The notes below the pieces were generated by a model. That model searched no databases. It was given only the letters and a program-made list of their open reading frames with translations, and was not told the origin of the DNA. The position numbers and the translations under genes are program-made. Shown one piece after another: positions 44,169-52,856 of a DNA stretch of 64,000 nt. This DNA comes from Kribbella amoyensis (GTDB lineage Bacteria > Actinomycetota > Actinomycetes > Propionibacteriales > Kribbellaceae), in NCBI RefSeq assembly GCF_007828865.1, contig NZ_VIVK01000002.1:372001-436000 (forward strand). The letters are read 5' to 3'. Numbering within the stretch: position 1 is the stretch's first letter; every line of letters starts with the position of its first letter.

Positions 44169-44797
44169 TCGTCCTCGCTCGCGATCGCGTTGAGGGCGGC
44201 CGCGGTGATCGCGCTGCCACCCCGGCGGCCCCGGACCACCAGGTACTCCAGGCCGAGGTCGTTCGCCGCCAGCGCCTCCTTCGACTCGGCCGCGCCGATG
44301 AACCCGACCGGGATGCCGAGGACCGCGGCCGGCTTCGGCGCGCCCGCCTCGATCAGCTCTAGCAGCCGGAAGAGCGCGGTCGGGGCGTTGCCGATCGCAA
44401 CCACCGAGCCCTCCAGCCGGTCCAGCCACAGGTCGAGCGCGGCGGCACTGCGGGTGGTCGCGTACTGCTCGGCGAGCGCGGGCACGGACGGGTCCCTCAA
44501 CGTGCAGACGACCTCGTTGTCCGCGGGCAGCCGGCGCCGGGTCACTCCGGCCGCCACCATCGCGGCGTCGCAGAGGATCGGTGCTCCGGCGCGCATCGCC
44601 TTCCGCGCCGCGGCGACCACGTCCGGCGACCAGGCCAGGTCGGCGACCAGATCGGTCATGCCGCACGCGTGGATCATCCGGACCGCGACCTGGGCCACGT
44701 CCGCCGGCAGCCCGGCCAGCGCGGCCTCGGCCCGGATCGTCGCGAACGACCGCCGGTAGATCTCCGCCCCGTCGGTCACGTACTCGTACTTGCTCAC
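44165..44797 (-). CDS. cobH: Precorrin-8X methylmutase
   Basis: This encodes 210 residues from GTG 44797, whose bases overlap the cobG stop (GTGA). The catalytic His is in RMIHACGMTDL (His43, the position known for CobH). Further family blocks are AGAPILCDAAMVAAGVTRRR, AIGNAPTALFRLLELIEAG and VLGIPVGFIGAAESKEAL. It rearranges the C11 methyl of precorrin-8X to C12, giving hydrogenobyrinate. Confidence 0.96.
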   Translation of the reverse strand: MSKYEYVTDGAEIYRRSFATIRAEAALAGLPADVAQVAVRMIHACGMTDLVADLAWSPDVVAAARKAMRAGAPILCDAAMVAAGVTRRRLPADNEVVCTLRDPSVPALAEQYATTRSAAALDLWLDRLEGSVVAIGNAPTALFRLLELIEAGAPKPAAVLGIPVGFIGAAESKEALAANDLGLEYLVVRGRRGGSAITAAALNAIASEDE

Positions 44798-45963
44798 CGC
44801 ATCCTCATCACGCTCTGTTCGGCGGTCGCGGCGGGACCGCCGTCGACCGAGTACCCGTCGGCCAGCGCGAGCACGTCGACGAAGTCGCCGCCCGGCTGGC
44901 CACATCTGCGTTCACACCCCGACCAGTGCACCGCCCGATGGCGGGCCGGCAACCTGGGCGTCACCCGCCGGGCCTCGGCACGGACGTCGGCCAGCGCCTT
45001 CGCACACCCCGGCCGCCCGGCGCACGCGGTCACCTTGTTCCACGGCGACTCACTGTCCACCACGAGCCCCGCTGCCGCGATCCGCTCAACCACCTCGTCG
45101 TCGGCGAGACCAGGGAGGACCACGGATCGCCACGGCGTCACCCGCAGTCCGCGCACGGCGTACTGGGCGAGGACCTCGGCCTGCGGGCGCTCCAGGCTCC
45201 CGAGCGGGACCACGGCGACCAACGCGTCCGCGACGCGCCCCGCTCGTACCGGCTCGCCGGGCGCGAACTGCTCGGCCGTGCTGTTCTCGGTACTCATCCG
45301 AGCGAGCACTGCCTTGGGTCCCTGGGCCAACTCGGCCAGCCGCCATGCCGACGAGCCCTGCGCCGACCGCTCATCGAGGAACGCCACGGCCGCCTCTGCG
45401 AGAACGGTCGCCAGCCGCTCCGGCGTCACCCGGACTCCCGTGTCCTCACCGGCCAGCAGGAGGGCCGCCAGATCCGCATCGACCATCCGTACGCCGACGT
45501 CAGCGCCGGCCGTGGCCAGGTCACCTCGCCCGTCGTCCAGCGCGAACAGGAAGCGCCCGGGCAGCTCGACGTACCGAGGGTCGGCGCAGAGCAGCCGATC
45601 CAGCTCGGCTACGGCCGGCAGGACGTCGTACCGGCTGTGCTGGTCGAGTCCGGACAGGGGAGAGGCCAGGATGTTGCGGACGCGCTCGTGTGCGATCGAC
45701 GGGAGCAGGCCCGCGGCGTACAGGCGGTCGGACAGCTCCTGGGGTGCGCCGGGCCGGAGTGCGCGGATCTGCAGATTCCCCCGCGACGTCAGCTCGAGCC
45801 GGCCGTCGCCCAGGTCGGTGGACGCTTCCAGGAGGACGCGCAGTTGGTCCGCGGTGAGCAGGCCGCCGGGCAGCCGTACTCGGGCGAGCCCGCCGTCGGC
45901 CGCTTCGTGCACAGCCAGAACGCCCGGACAACGGTCCGGTTGAGTCCTTCCAGAGCTGAGCAC
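44794..45963 (-). CDS. cobG: Precorrin-3B synthase
   Basis: This encodes about 389 residues if GTG 45963 is the start; no good ribosome binding site is visible and a longer reading exists. The sulfite/nitrite-reductase-like ferredoxin half-domains are seen (GLARVRLPGGLLTADQLRVL, LELTSRGNLQIRAL). The four Cys for siroheme-type [4Fe-4S] binding are in VTACAGRPGCAKAL and WSGCERRCGQPGG. The enzyme uses O2 to make precorrin-3B, so this organism uses the aerobic pathway. The MFS gene ends 40 bp upstream on the same strand. Confidence 0.9.
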   Translation of the reverse strand: MLSSGRTQPDRCPGVLAVHEAADGGLARVRLPGGLLTADQLRVLLEASTDLGDGRLELTSRGNLQIRALRPGAPQELSDRLYAAGLLPSIAHERVRNILASPLSGLDQHSRYDVLPAVAELDRLLCADPRYVELPGRFLFALDDGRGDLATAGADVGVRMVDADLAALLLAGEDTGVRVTPERLATVLAEAAVAFLDERSAQGSSAWRLAELAQGPKAVLARMSTENSTAEQFAPGEPVRAGRVADALVAVVPLGSLERPQAEVLAQYAVRGLRVTPWRSVVLPGLADDEVVERIAAAGLVVDSESPWNKVTACAGRPGCAKALADVRAEARRVTPRLPARHRAVHWSGCERRCGQPGGDFVDVLALADGYSVDGGPAATAEQSVMRMR

Positions 45964-46003
45964 AGCCGAGATGCTACGTGCTCGGTTTCGCCTGTGGTCT
46001 GCG

Positions 46004-47182
46004 TCACCGCTCCCACCGGAGCAGCGCCGTGAGCGCCGCGGCCGCAAGCAGCCCGCCGCAGATCATCACCGCCGGTACCGAGACCAGGTCCACCACCAGC
46101 CCGCCCAGCAACGCTCCGGTCGACAGCATCGCCTGGAAGGTCGAGGTGAACACCACCGTCATCGCCTCGCGAGCCTGCGGCGCGACCCGGGCGAACAAGC
46201 TCATCGAGCACGCCGGCACAGCCCCGTACGCGAGCCCCCACACCACCAGCAACCCCACCGCCAAGGGCGTACTGCGCCCGACGATCGGCAGCAGCACAGT
46301 CGCAACGGCCAACAGCCCGCAGGCCGCCACGAAGGTCGCCCGCAGATCCCGGGAGATCCCCGCCCCGGCCAATGCGTTCCCCGCGAACCCGGCGACGCCG
46401 TACACCAGCAGCAGCACGCCCACCTGCTCGGAGGCCACGCCGGTGACGTCCAGCAGGAGCGGGGTGACGTACGTATAGGTGCCGAAGTGGGCGAGCACAA
46501 TCATCGCGGTGACCACCATCGCCTGCTTGGTCTGCCGCTTCCTCAGCACGTCACGGAGTACACCTAGCCGGGTCACGTCCACGGGCGGCAGCGGCGGGGC
46601 GAGTACCAGGAGCGCGCCGAAGGACACCAGCGTGAGCAGGCCGAGAGTGGCGAAGGCCGTCCGCCACCCGGCCGCTTCGCCGAGCAGTGTTCCGGCCGGG
46701 ACGCCGAGCACCGAGCCGAGCGGAACGGCGGCGAAGATCATCGCGGTCGCCCGGGCCACCGCGTGCGGCGGGACGAGCCGGACCGCCAGCCCGGCGCCGA
46801 TCGACCAGAAGCCACCGATCACCAGCCCGACCAGGACCCGAGCGGCCAGCTCCAGCCAGTACGCCTCGGCGGCCGCGGCCAGCGCGTCGGACAACGCCAG
46901 CACGGCGAGGAGGGCGGCCAGCATCGATCGTCGATCCAGCCGGCGGGTCGTCACCGTGACGATCGGCGCCGCGACGGCCGCGACCAGCCCCGGGATCGTC
47001 ATCAGCCACCCGGTCCGGCCCGGCGTCAGCGCGAAGTCGTCCCCGATCAGGGGCAGCAGGCCGATCGGCAGGATCTCGGCGGTCACGATCGTGAAGATGC
47101 CGAGCGTCACCGAGCAGACGGCCGCCCACGCGCGCAGCGGCGTCCGGGGAAGCGGAGGGGCGGTGGATTCCGAAAGAGCCAT
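46004..47182 (-). CDS. MFS transporter, 12-TM drug/sugar-efflux type
   Basis: This encodes 392 residues from ATG 47182. Twelve hydrophobic segments are visible. Motif A-like TTRRLDRRSMLAALLAV lies between helices 2 and 3, and an early AEILPIGLLPLIGDDFALTP matches the AraJ/YdhP (DHA1) subgroup, which exports arabinose-like sugars or drugs. It is divergent from the MarR gene, which probably controls it. Confidence 0.88.
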   Translation of the reverse strand: MALSESTAPPLPRTPLRAWAAVCSVTLGIFTIVTAEILPIGLLPLIGDDFALTPGRTGWLMTIPGLVAAVAAPIVTVTTRRLDRRSMLAALLAVLALSDALAAAAEAYWLELAARVLVGLVIGGFWSIGAGLAVRLVPPHAVARATAMIFAAVPLGSVLGVPAGTLLGEAAGWRTAFATLGLLTLVSFGALLVLAPPLPPVDVTRLGVLRDVLRKRQTKQAMVVTAMIVLAHFGTYTYVTPLLLDVTGVASEQVGVLLLVYGVAGFAGNALAGAGISRDLRATFVAACGLLAVATVLLPIVGRSTPLAVGLLVVWGLAYGAVPACSMSLFARVAPQAREAMTVVFTSTFQAMLSTGALLGGLVVDLVSVPAVMICGGLLAAAALTALLRWER

Positions 47183-47298
47183 GTCGGCCAGTCCAGCCTG
47201 GCCGAGCCGTCGACACCGGCGGTTTCGCGACAGTGCGGTTCCACGGCGATGACGTTGTCGCATTCCCGCCGATCGCTGCCGTCGACGGAGATCGTTCG

Positions 47299-47321
47299 GT
47301 AGTAGATGGTTTGTCAGTAGA
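47299..47321. promoter_or_regulatory. Candidate MarR operator upstream of marR
   Basis: GTAGTAGATGGT occurs at 47299-47310, and an AGTAGA half-site repeats 15 bp further at 47316-47321. It is about 20-30 bp upstream of the MarR start and within the divergent promoter shared with the 12-TM exporter. A near-identical motif lies upstream of the second exporter. Confidence 0.5.
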
Positions 47322-47329
47322 ATGACTGG

Positions 47330-47812
47330 ATGGCCACCACCCCTGTGCGGACCGTTCCCGATCTGACCGGCTTGCTCAAGCATGCCGGGCACGTGCTCGA
47401 GACCCAGCTGACGGCCGCGTTGGCCGAGGTCGGGCTCACGCCCCGGATGCAGTGTGTGCTGCTCTACGCCCTCGAGGAGGAGCGGACCCAGGTCCAGCTG
47501 GCCGAGCTCGCGTACCTGGACAAGACCACGATGGTCGTCACGGTGGATGCCTTGGAAAAGGCAGGTCTCGCCGAGCGCAAGCCCTCGGAGACCGACCGGC
47601 GGGCGCGCATCGTCGCGGTCAGCGAGGCCGGTGCCCGGGCTGCCGAGGAGGGCCAGCGGATCGTGGACCGGGTGCACGGCGAGGCGCTGGCCGCCCTCGC
47701 CGCGTCGCAGCGCGGGCCGTTCGCCGACGCCCTGGCCGAACTGGTCGGCCACCACCTCGCGACGCCGGTCGAGGCGCAGCCGGTCCGGCGGGCCAGGCAG
47801 CGGGCAAAGTAG
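47330..47812 (+). CDS. MarR-family transcriptional regulator
   Basis: This encodes 160 residues from ATG 47330. The winged-helix core is visible: LTPRMQCVLLYALEEERTQV, then LAELAYLDKTTMVVTVDALE (recognition region) and the wing AGLAERKPSETDRRARIVAV. It lies between a divergent MFS exporter and a co-directional one. MarR proteins usually repress such exporters and release DNA on binding a phenolic or lipophilic ligand. Confidence 0.93.
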   Translation: MATTPVRTVPDLTGLLKHAGHVLETQLTAALAEVGLTPRMQCVLLYALEEERTQVQLAELAYLDKTTMVVTVDALEKAGLAERKPSETDRRARIVAVSEAGARAAEEGQRIVDRVHGEALAALAASQRGPFADALAELVGHHLATPVEAQPVRRARQRAK

Positions 47813-47823
47813 TCAATAAATAG

Positions 47824-47835
47824 ATCGTCTACTAC
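47824..47835. promoter_or_regulatory. Second copy of candidate MarR operator motif
   Basis: On the minus strand this reads GTAGTAGACGAT, matching 10 of 12 positions of the motif at 47299. It also forms part of a TAGAtcgTCTA dyad. It is about 55 bp upstream of the 14-TM exporter start, in a short AT-rich promoter region. Confidence 0.5.
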
Positions 47836-47889
47836 GGAACTATCTGCTAACGTCTCTCTTGTCCTGCCCTGCTGACAAGGAGACGAACG

Positions 47890-49380
47890 GTGACCTCAGA
47901 GGTGAACGCGGCACCTGGCCGCGATAGTGGAGAAGCGGCCACCGGGCCGGCCGGGCCGGCCGGGCCGGCCGGGCCGGCCGGGCCGGCCGAGCTGCGACGG
48001 CGGGCGCGCGTGCTGGCGGTGCTGTGCGCGATGCAGCTGATGATCATCCTCGACGGCACCGTGGTGACGGTCGCGCTGCCGACGATCCAGGCCGACCTCG
48101 GGTTCAGTCAGGCCGGGCTCGCCTGGGTGATGAACAGCTACCTGATCGCGTTCGCCGGGTTGCTCCTGCTGGCCGGACGGCTGGGTGACCTGCTCGGCAG
48201 CAAGCGGGTGTTCCTGGCCGGGCTCGCGCTGTTCACCGCCGCCTCGCTGGTCTGCGGGATCGCGACGAACGCGGAGACCCTGATCGCGGGCCGGTTCGCC
48301 CAGGGCGTCGGTGGCGCGCTGGCGTCGGCGGTGATCCTCGGCATGATCGTCGGGCTGTACCCCGCGCCGGGCGAGCAGGCCCGGGCGATGGGTGTTTACA
48401 GCTTCACCTCGGCCGGCGGCGCGTCGGTCGGCCTGGTCGTCGGCGGCGTGATCACGCAGACCGTCGGCTGGCACTGGGCCTTCCTCGTCAACGTGCCGAT
48501 CGGACTCGTCGCCCTGCTGCTCGCGGCACGGTTGATCACTACCGGCCGTGGCCTCGGTCTGGCCCAGGGGGCCGATCTGCTTGGCGCCGTCCTGGTCACG
48601 GCCGGTCTGTCGCTCGCGGTCTACACGATCGTCCAGACCGCCGAACCGCACGCCGAGACCGGGCGCACGCTGCTGCTGGCCGGGATCGCGCTGGTCCTGC
48701 TGGCCGGCTTCGTCCTCCGGCAGGCCCGCGCCGCGCAGCCGTTGCTCGCGCTGCGCATCTTCCGCGACCGCCAGGTGTCGGTGGCGAACGTGGTGGTCGT
48801 GCTGATGTTCGCGGCCGGCTTCGGCTTCCAGTTCATGACCGCGCTGTACCTCCAGCGGGTGCTCGGCTTCGACTCCCTCGCCACCGGTCTCGCCTTCCTG
48901 CCGGGCCCGGTGACGATCGGGCTGATGTCGCTGTTCGTCGCCGGGCGGCTCACGGTCCGCTTCGGCAGCCGGAAGGTCCTGCTGGCCGGCCTGACCGCCT
49001 TCTTCGCCGCCCTCGTCCTGCTCGGCCAGGCGCCGGTCGACGGCCAGTACTGGCTGCATGTCGCGCCGGTGCTGACCTTGATGGGTGCGGGCATGGGCGT
49101 CGCGATCCCGTCCGCGATCATGCTCGCGATGTCCGGCGCCGAAGCCACCGACGCCGGTCTCGCCTCCGGCCTGAACAACACCGCCCAGCAGGCAGGAGCG
49201 GCGGTGGGTACCGCGGTCCTGGCCACCCTCGCGGCCTCCCGGACCACGGAACGCCTCGGCGCCGGCGCCCCTGAGGTCGCCGCCCTCCGCGACGGCTACA
49301 GCCTCGCCTTCCTCGTCGCTGCCGCGTTCGTCCTCGCGGCCATCGCCCTGACCGCCACGCAGCTCAAGCCGAAGGCCTGA
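47890..49380 (+). CDS. MFS transporter, 14-TM DHA2 (EmrB/QacA) type
   Basis: This encodes 496 residues from GTG 47890, with AAGGAG upstream. Before the first helix the tail contains five perfect GPA repeats. Helix 1 has the DHA2 motif MQLMIILDGTVVTVALPTIQ (LDxTVVNVALP-like). Motif A follows as LAGRLGDLLGSKRVFLAG, and motif C is in the helix-5 region. The family exports drugs and lipophilic cations using the proton gradient. The substrate is unknown. It is probably co-regulated with the other exporter by MarR. Confidence 0.92.
   Translation: MTSEVNAAPGRDSGEAATGPAGPAGPAGPAGPAELRRRARVLAVLCAMQLMIILDGTVVTVALPTIQADLGFSQAGLAWVMNSYLIAFAGLLLLAGRLGDLLGSKRVFLAGLALFTAASLVCGIATNAETLIAGRFAQGVGGALASAVILGMIVGLYPAPGEQARAMGVYSFTSAGGASVGLVVGGVITQTVGWHWAFLVNVPIGLVALLLAARLITTGRGLGLAQGADLLGAVLVTAGLSLAVYTIVQTAEPHAETGRTLLLAGIALVLLAGFVLRQARAAQPLLALRIFRDRQVSVANVVVVLMFAAGFGFQFMTALYLQRVLGFDSLATGLAFLPGPVTIGLMSLFVAGRLTVRFGSRKVLLAGLTAFFAALVLLGQAPVDGQYWLHVAPVLTLMGAGMGVAIPSAIMLAMSGAEATDAGLASGLNNTAQQAGAAVGTAVLATLAASRTTERLGAGAPEVAALRDGYSLAFLVAAAFVLAAIALTATQLKPKA
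47944..47988 (+). repeat. Five perfect 9-bp repeats in the exporter N-terminus
   Basis: GGGCCGGCC is repeated five times in tandem and encodes Gly-Pro-Ala five times. It is in frame and each unit includes the palindrome GGCCGGCC. Slippage would change tail length by three residues per unit without breaking the gene. Confidence 0.9.
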
Positions 49381-49387
49381 TCGCTCA

Positions 49388-49421
49388 CCTCCGGTGCCGT
49401 CACCGTCGACGGCACCGGAGG
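49388..49421. terminator. Bidirectional terminator between MFS and carboxylesterase genes
   Basis: CCTCCGGTGCCGTC pairs perfectly with GACGGCACCGGAGG across a 6-nt loop. It starts 8 bp after the exporter stop and ends 9 bp before the carboxylesterase stop. A 14-bp GC-rich stem between convergent genes is a good shared terminator. Confidence 0.8.
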
Positions 49422-49429
49422 CGTCCGAA

Positions 49430-51034
49430 CTACTTCAGCCGGTTCCAGAAGCTGCAGTGGTGTTCGTCGGTCAGGTTGACCTGGTGGACGCCGCTCTGGT
49501 CGGACGGGGCGAGCGAGAGGCCCTTCACGTCACCACGGTCAACCGGTGACCAGTACGGGCGGTCCGGTCCGTTCGGGTTGCCGGTGCGGGCGAAGGCGGT
49601 CCAGTAGTCGAGCATCTGCTCCGACAACCGCTCCTGGGTCGGGCTCAGCGGGAAGTCGTAGCCGCCGAGGCTGAACAGGTACGGCAGCTCGGTCGCGTGC
49701 GCGGCGCCCTGGCCCGGCTGGGACAACGGCGACTTCTTGTCCGCGAACTCGTACGCGTACACCGGGACCTTCCGGGCTGCGTCCTGGTCCGTAGCGACCT
49801 GGTTGCAGGACCACACGCGATCGGTGGTGACGGTGGCCCAAGCAGCGGCCGCCGACTCGTACTGCGAGAGCGGGTACTCCCGCAGTACCGCGGCCGCCTT
49901 CTTCGCGCCCACCATGTCGGTCACGAGGCGCGGGTAGTCGGCAGCGGTGATGACGCCGCCGTTGAACGCGGCCAGCCACCCGGTCGCCTCGTCGTGGTTG
50001 TTGCCGGACAACACGGGCACCCGGTGGAACCACCCGGCGTCCATCGCCTTCGCCGGGCTCACCGGAAGCACCGCGGTCCCGCCGTACGCGACCTGCGTGA
50101 ACTGCTGCGTGTCCTCCACCAGGACGGCGGGATCAGCGGCGCGCAGGCAGTCGATGGTGGACTGACCAGGTCGGCACTTCAGCTTGTCCTTCGCCTCCTT
50201 GGTCCACTCGGCACCGTTCTCCTGCACTCGGCGCACGGGGATCCACGGCGAGTCGGCCGCCTGGCCCGGGTACTGGCTGTTGTCGGCCCAGTCGAACGCG
50301 CACGAGCCGCTCTGCATGACGGCGCGGTCGAACAACCCGGTCGCCGTGGGAGAGGTGAGCTGCGTACACACGCTCATCCCCCCGGCCGACTCACCCGCCA
50401 CGGTGACGTTGCGCGGGTCACCGCCGAACGCGCGGGCGTTGCGCTGGACCCAGCGGAGCGCGGCCTGCTGGTCCTGCACGCCGTACGTCCCGGAGCCCGG
50501 CAGACCCGGGTAACCGAAGAATCCGAAGATGCCGAGGCGGTAGTTCACCGTGACCACGACCACGTCGCCGCGGGTCGCCATCTTCGCGGCCCCGTAGCTG
50601 TTGCCCGCTCCGGAGAAGAAGCCGCCGCCGGGGATCCACACCACCACGGCCCGTGGTTTCGTGGCCTGCTGCGTGGCTGTGGTGACGTTGAGATAGAGGC
50701 AGTCCTCGGTGGTCGAACCACCGGGCGCCTCGGGGTTGTCCAACTGCGGACAGGCCGCGGAGAGCTTCGTCGCATCGCGGACGCCCTGCCACGGCTTGAC
50801 CGGCTGCGGCGCCTTCCAGCGAAGCTCCCGCACCGGGGGAGCGGCGTACGGGATGCCGTTGAACACCCGGGCAGCACCTGACACCTTTCCGCGGACAACG
50901 CCCGCGTCGGTACGTACGTCGGTGCTCGTGTCGGCCTGGTCGGGGGCGGCGGTGGCTCGATTGGTCAACAGCGCAAGCGGTACCAGCGCGAGCGCCAGGG
51001 CGAGTCGCAGCTTCTTGCTAGTGGTCCTTGTCAT
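49430..51034 (-). CDS. Secreted type-B carboxylesterase/lipase
   Basis: This encodes 534 residues from ATG 51034. It has a signal peptide (LRLALALALVPLALLTNRAT). The oxyanion-hole glycines are in VVWIPGGGFFSGAGNSY (about 136-138), the nucleophile Ser216 is in NVTVAGESAGGMSVC, the acid is in SGNNHDEATGW, and the catalytic His is in GAAHATELPYLF. The Cys pair around DCLYLNV suggests a disulfide. It hydrolyses ester bonds outside the cell; substrate unknown. It marks the left neighbour of the island. Confidence 0.93.
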   Translation of the reverse strand: MTRTTSKKLRLALALALVPLALLTNRATAAPDQADTSTDVRTDAGVVRGKVSGAARVFNGIPYAAPPVRELRWKAPQPVKPWQGVRDATKLSAACPQLDNPEAPGGSTTEDCLYLNVTTATQQATKPRAVVVWIPGGGFFSGAGNSYGAAKMATRGDVVVVTVNYRLGIFGFFGYPGLPGSGTYGVQDQQAALRWVQRNARAFGGDPRNVTVAGESAGGMSVCTQLTSPTATGLFDRAVMQSGSCAFDWADNSQYPGQAADSPWIPVRRVQENGAEWTKEAKDKLKCRPGQSTIDCLRAADPAVLVEDTQQFTQVAYGGTAVLPVSPAKAMDAGWFHRVPVLSGNNHDEATGWLAAFNGGVITAADYPRLVTDMVGAKKAAAVLREYPLSQYESAAAAWATVTTDRVWSCNQVATDQDAARKVPVYAYEFADKKSPLSQPGQGAAHATELPYLFSLGGYDFPLSPTQERLSEQMLDYWTAFARTGNPNGPDRPYWSPVDRGDVKGLSLAPSDQSGVHQVNLTDEHHCSFWNRLK

Positions 51035-51104
51035 GCACAGCAGCCTCGGCCGAAGCGGGACGCACTCGCTTCGGCCTGGCGGCCACTGTGCCTACACCTT
51101 TGGT

Positions 51105-51350
51105 CTAAGTGGTCAGCGCCGTAAGTTCGTCGGGGGTTACTGGGGCTTCCGGGCTGTGGGGTCGTTCAGGTAGGAGCCGGCACAGCGGCAGCGTGGTGCC
51201 GTCTGCCAGTTGTCCGTCGACGTAGGCGAAAGGGCCGCGGTAGCGAACGTTGACACCGGTCAGGGCCGGCCAGCGTTCGCGGGCGCGGGCCCGTAGCCGT
51301 TGGCCGAGCGAGGTCTTGGTGGATTGTGGGGGCGTCGCCATGTCGTCCAT
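51105..51350 (-). pseudogene. Internally deleted remnant of a small actinobacterial gene (left island edge)
   Basis: The reading of 81 residues starts MDDMATPPQSTKTSLGQRLR and continues to RYRGPFAYVDGQLADGTTLP, matching the first half of a small hypothetical family I recall near mobile elements. It then jumps into the family's last codons (LYLNDPTARKPQ) in the wrong frame, so the middle of the gene is deleted. The 3' part is repeated in inverted orientation at 57823-57890. It could still be translated as a short protein, but I judge it a remnant. Confidence 0.6.
51106..51173. repeat. 68-bp inverted repeat, left copy
   Basis: It matches 57823-57890 on the opposite strand at 65 of 68 positions. 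It contains the 3' end of the small gene remnant plus about 30 bp beyond that gene's original stop. The two copies enclose about 6.8 kb. They could be footprints of insertion, or support inversion of the segment by homologous recombination. Confidence 0.85.
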
Positions 51351-51379
51351 GCTGCCGGATCGGCGTGTCCGCACGGCCG

Positions 51380-51508
51380 CTCGGCGACGACGAGTACGTG
51401 ATCTCCTCCGATGAGAAGACCTCGATCCAGGCCCGCTTCCGCTGCCACCCCACCCTGCCACCAGGGAAAGCCCGGATGATGCGGGTCAACCACGACTACG
51501 TCCGCGGT
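51380..51508 (+). mobile_element. IS630-family transposase fragment
   Basis: In one frame the sequence reads PLGDDEYVISSDEKTSIQAR followed by CHPTLPPGKARMMRVNHDY. This is the central catalytic segment of IS630-type transposases, including the SSDEKTSIQ motif with its acidic residue. Nothing upstream or downstream of this 43-codon piece continues the transposase. It is a decayed insertion sequence at the island edge. Confidence 0.7.
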
Positions 51509-51545
51509 CTTCCCCTCCTGCAACACCACCCGCAATCCCGACACG

Positions 51546-52103
51546 GTCGCGCGCACGCTACTGGAGTCGCGAGGCATCCGTTCGTCAGCGTCAACGGCGG
51601 CTTCCCGGACTCCAAGGCTCCGGTCTACTCGACCGACGACCGCGCGCGGCCGAACTGGCGGTCGGGCACCTGTACGATCTCGGTCGCCGGCGGATCGGCA
51701 TCTGCGCCGGCCCGGTCAGCAACATCCCCGCCGACCGCCGCGTCGAGGGTTTCGTCCAGGCCATGGACCGCCGCGACCTCGCCGGCTCCGAGGAGCTCCT
51801 CGCCGCCGGCGTCACCGCGATCATCGCCGGCAGCGAGGAAATGGCCCTCGGCGCCATCCGTGCCGTCCAGCGCGCAGGCCGGTGCGTCCCCGCCGACATC
51901 TCGGTCGTCGGCTACGACGACTCTCCGATGCTCGACTTCACCACCCACCCCTGACGACCGTCCGCCAGCCGGTCGACCGCATCGCCGACAACACCGCCCG
52001 CGCCATCGTCGCGATGATGAGTAACACCCCCGTCGACACGGACGAGATCTTCATCGACCCCGAACTCCGTGTGCGGTCGTCCACGGGCCCGGTCCCGACC
52101 TGA
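51546..52103 (+). pseudogene. Degraded LacI-family regulator fragment
   Basis: The ligand-binding half of a LacI-type repressor can be followed across three frames: FVSVNGGFPDSKAPVYSTDD, then AELAVGHLYDLGRRRIGICA, then AAGVTAIIAGSEEMALGAIR and VPADISVVGYDDSPMLDFTT, then LTTVRQPVDRIADNTARAIV. At least two frameshifts (near 51650 and 51950) and an internal deletion (after MDRRDLA) are needed. The DNA-binding domain is absent. It is non-functional. Confidence 0.75.
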
Positions 52104-52268
52104 CCTGCCGGGGGAAACTGTTAACCGTCAGTCAGGCGGTTGTGATGAGAGGTATCGCGTGGATTGTGGGGATCTCGGCCTGCGGACGGTCGCTGCTAAC
52201 ACCTTCGCGTCCCGGATCGACTACCTGACACAATGCAAGTCGAGTCCGCGGGCCCGCGGGAGGTAGAC
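52104..52268 (+). promoter_or_regulatory. Presumed promoter region of the sigma/Ubl operon
   Basis: This 165-bp gap lies upstream of the first operon gene. It is less GC-rich than its surroundings. A GGGAGGT ribosome binding site sits before ATG 52269. I cannot assign -35 and -10 elements confidently; an ECF-type self-activated promoter is possible. Confidence 0.3.
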
Positions 52269-52856
52269 ATGGATCGGCATCGCGACGCGGTACCGAGATG
52301 TGACGCTGACGTCACGGACATTGCTGCGCAGTACCTGAAGCACAAGGACGCGATGTTCCGGGTTGCTCACTCCCTGCTGCGGCAGGATGACCGGCACCTT
52401 GCCGAGGACATCGTCCAGGAAGCGGTGCTCTCGCTCGTGAGAAATCCGCCGAGTAGTGTCGAGAGCTGGGGAGGGCTCTTCGTTCAGACGGTGAAGCGGA
52501 AGATCTTCGACCTGTGGAAGTCGTCCGCGCGGACGCACGAGCGCCTTGTCATCGACGACGCGACTCCACTCGAGGACGAGCCGGACGGCGATCATCAGGA
52601 TCTAGACCCCGCGGTTGTCGTCGCGGAGATCGACGAGCGCGAAGCTCGCGCGGTTTTGGTTCGGGCGAGTCTGGCGGAGCTCGCGCGAACGGATCCGGAG
52701 GGCGCCCGCATCCTCTGGGAGGTGAAGGCGCTGGAGCGCACCTCGGGCGAAGTGGCAACCGAGATGGGCGTCTCCGCCTCCAGGGTCCGGCAGCACATTA
52801 TGAGGGCGCGGAAGAAGCTGGCAGAAATCATCGAAGCGAGAGGAGGTGCTCTGTGA
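52269..52856 (+). CDS. ECF-like RNA polymerase sigma factor
   Basis: This encodes 195 residues from ATG 52269 (GGGAGGT upstream). Region 2 is at about residues 15-85 (YLKHKDAMFRVAHSLLRQDD, HLAEDIVQEAVLSLVRNPPS, VQTVKRKIFDLWKSS). Region 4 is at about 135-190, with the helix-turn-helix RTSGEVATEMGVSASRVRQH. No sigma-1.1 or region 3 is present, as in ECF sigmas. Its stop overlaps the next start (GTGA) with an AGGAGG ahead, so the two are coupled. It probably drives the operon it heads. Confidence 0.85.
   Translation: MDRHRDAVPRCDADVTDIAAQYLKHKDAMFRVAHSLLRQDDRHLAEDIVQEAVLSLVRNPPSSVESWGGLFVQTVKRKIFDLWKSSARTHERLVIDDATPLEDEPDGDHQDLDPAVVVAEIDEREARAVLVRASLAELARTDPEGARILWEVKALERTSGEVATEMGVSASRVRQHIMRARKKLAEIIEARGGAL

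Noticed and set aside
45964..46003. Possible cobalamin riboswitch upstream of cobG
   Set aside because: The gap is only 40 bp and the upstream sequence is the end of the MFS gene; I see no B12-box or the needed stem structure.
47944..47988. GGGCCGGCC array as a regulatory or CRISPR-like array
   Set aside because: It is inside the coding frame of the exporter and encodes Gly-Pro-Ala repeats; ordinary slippage explains it.
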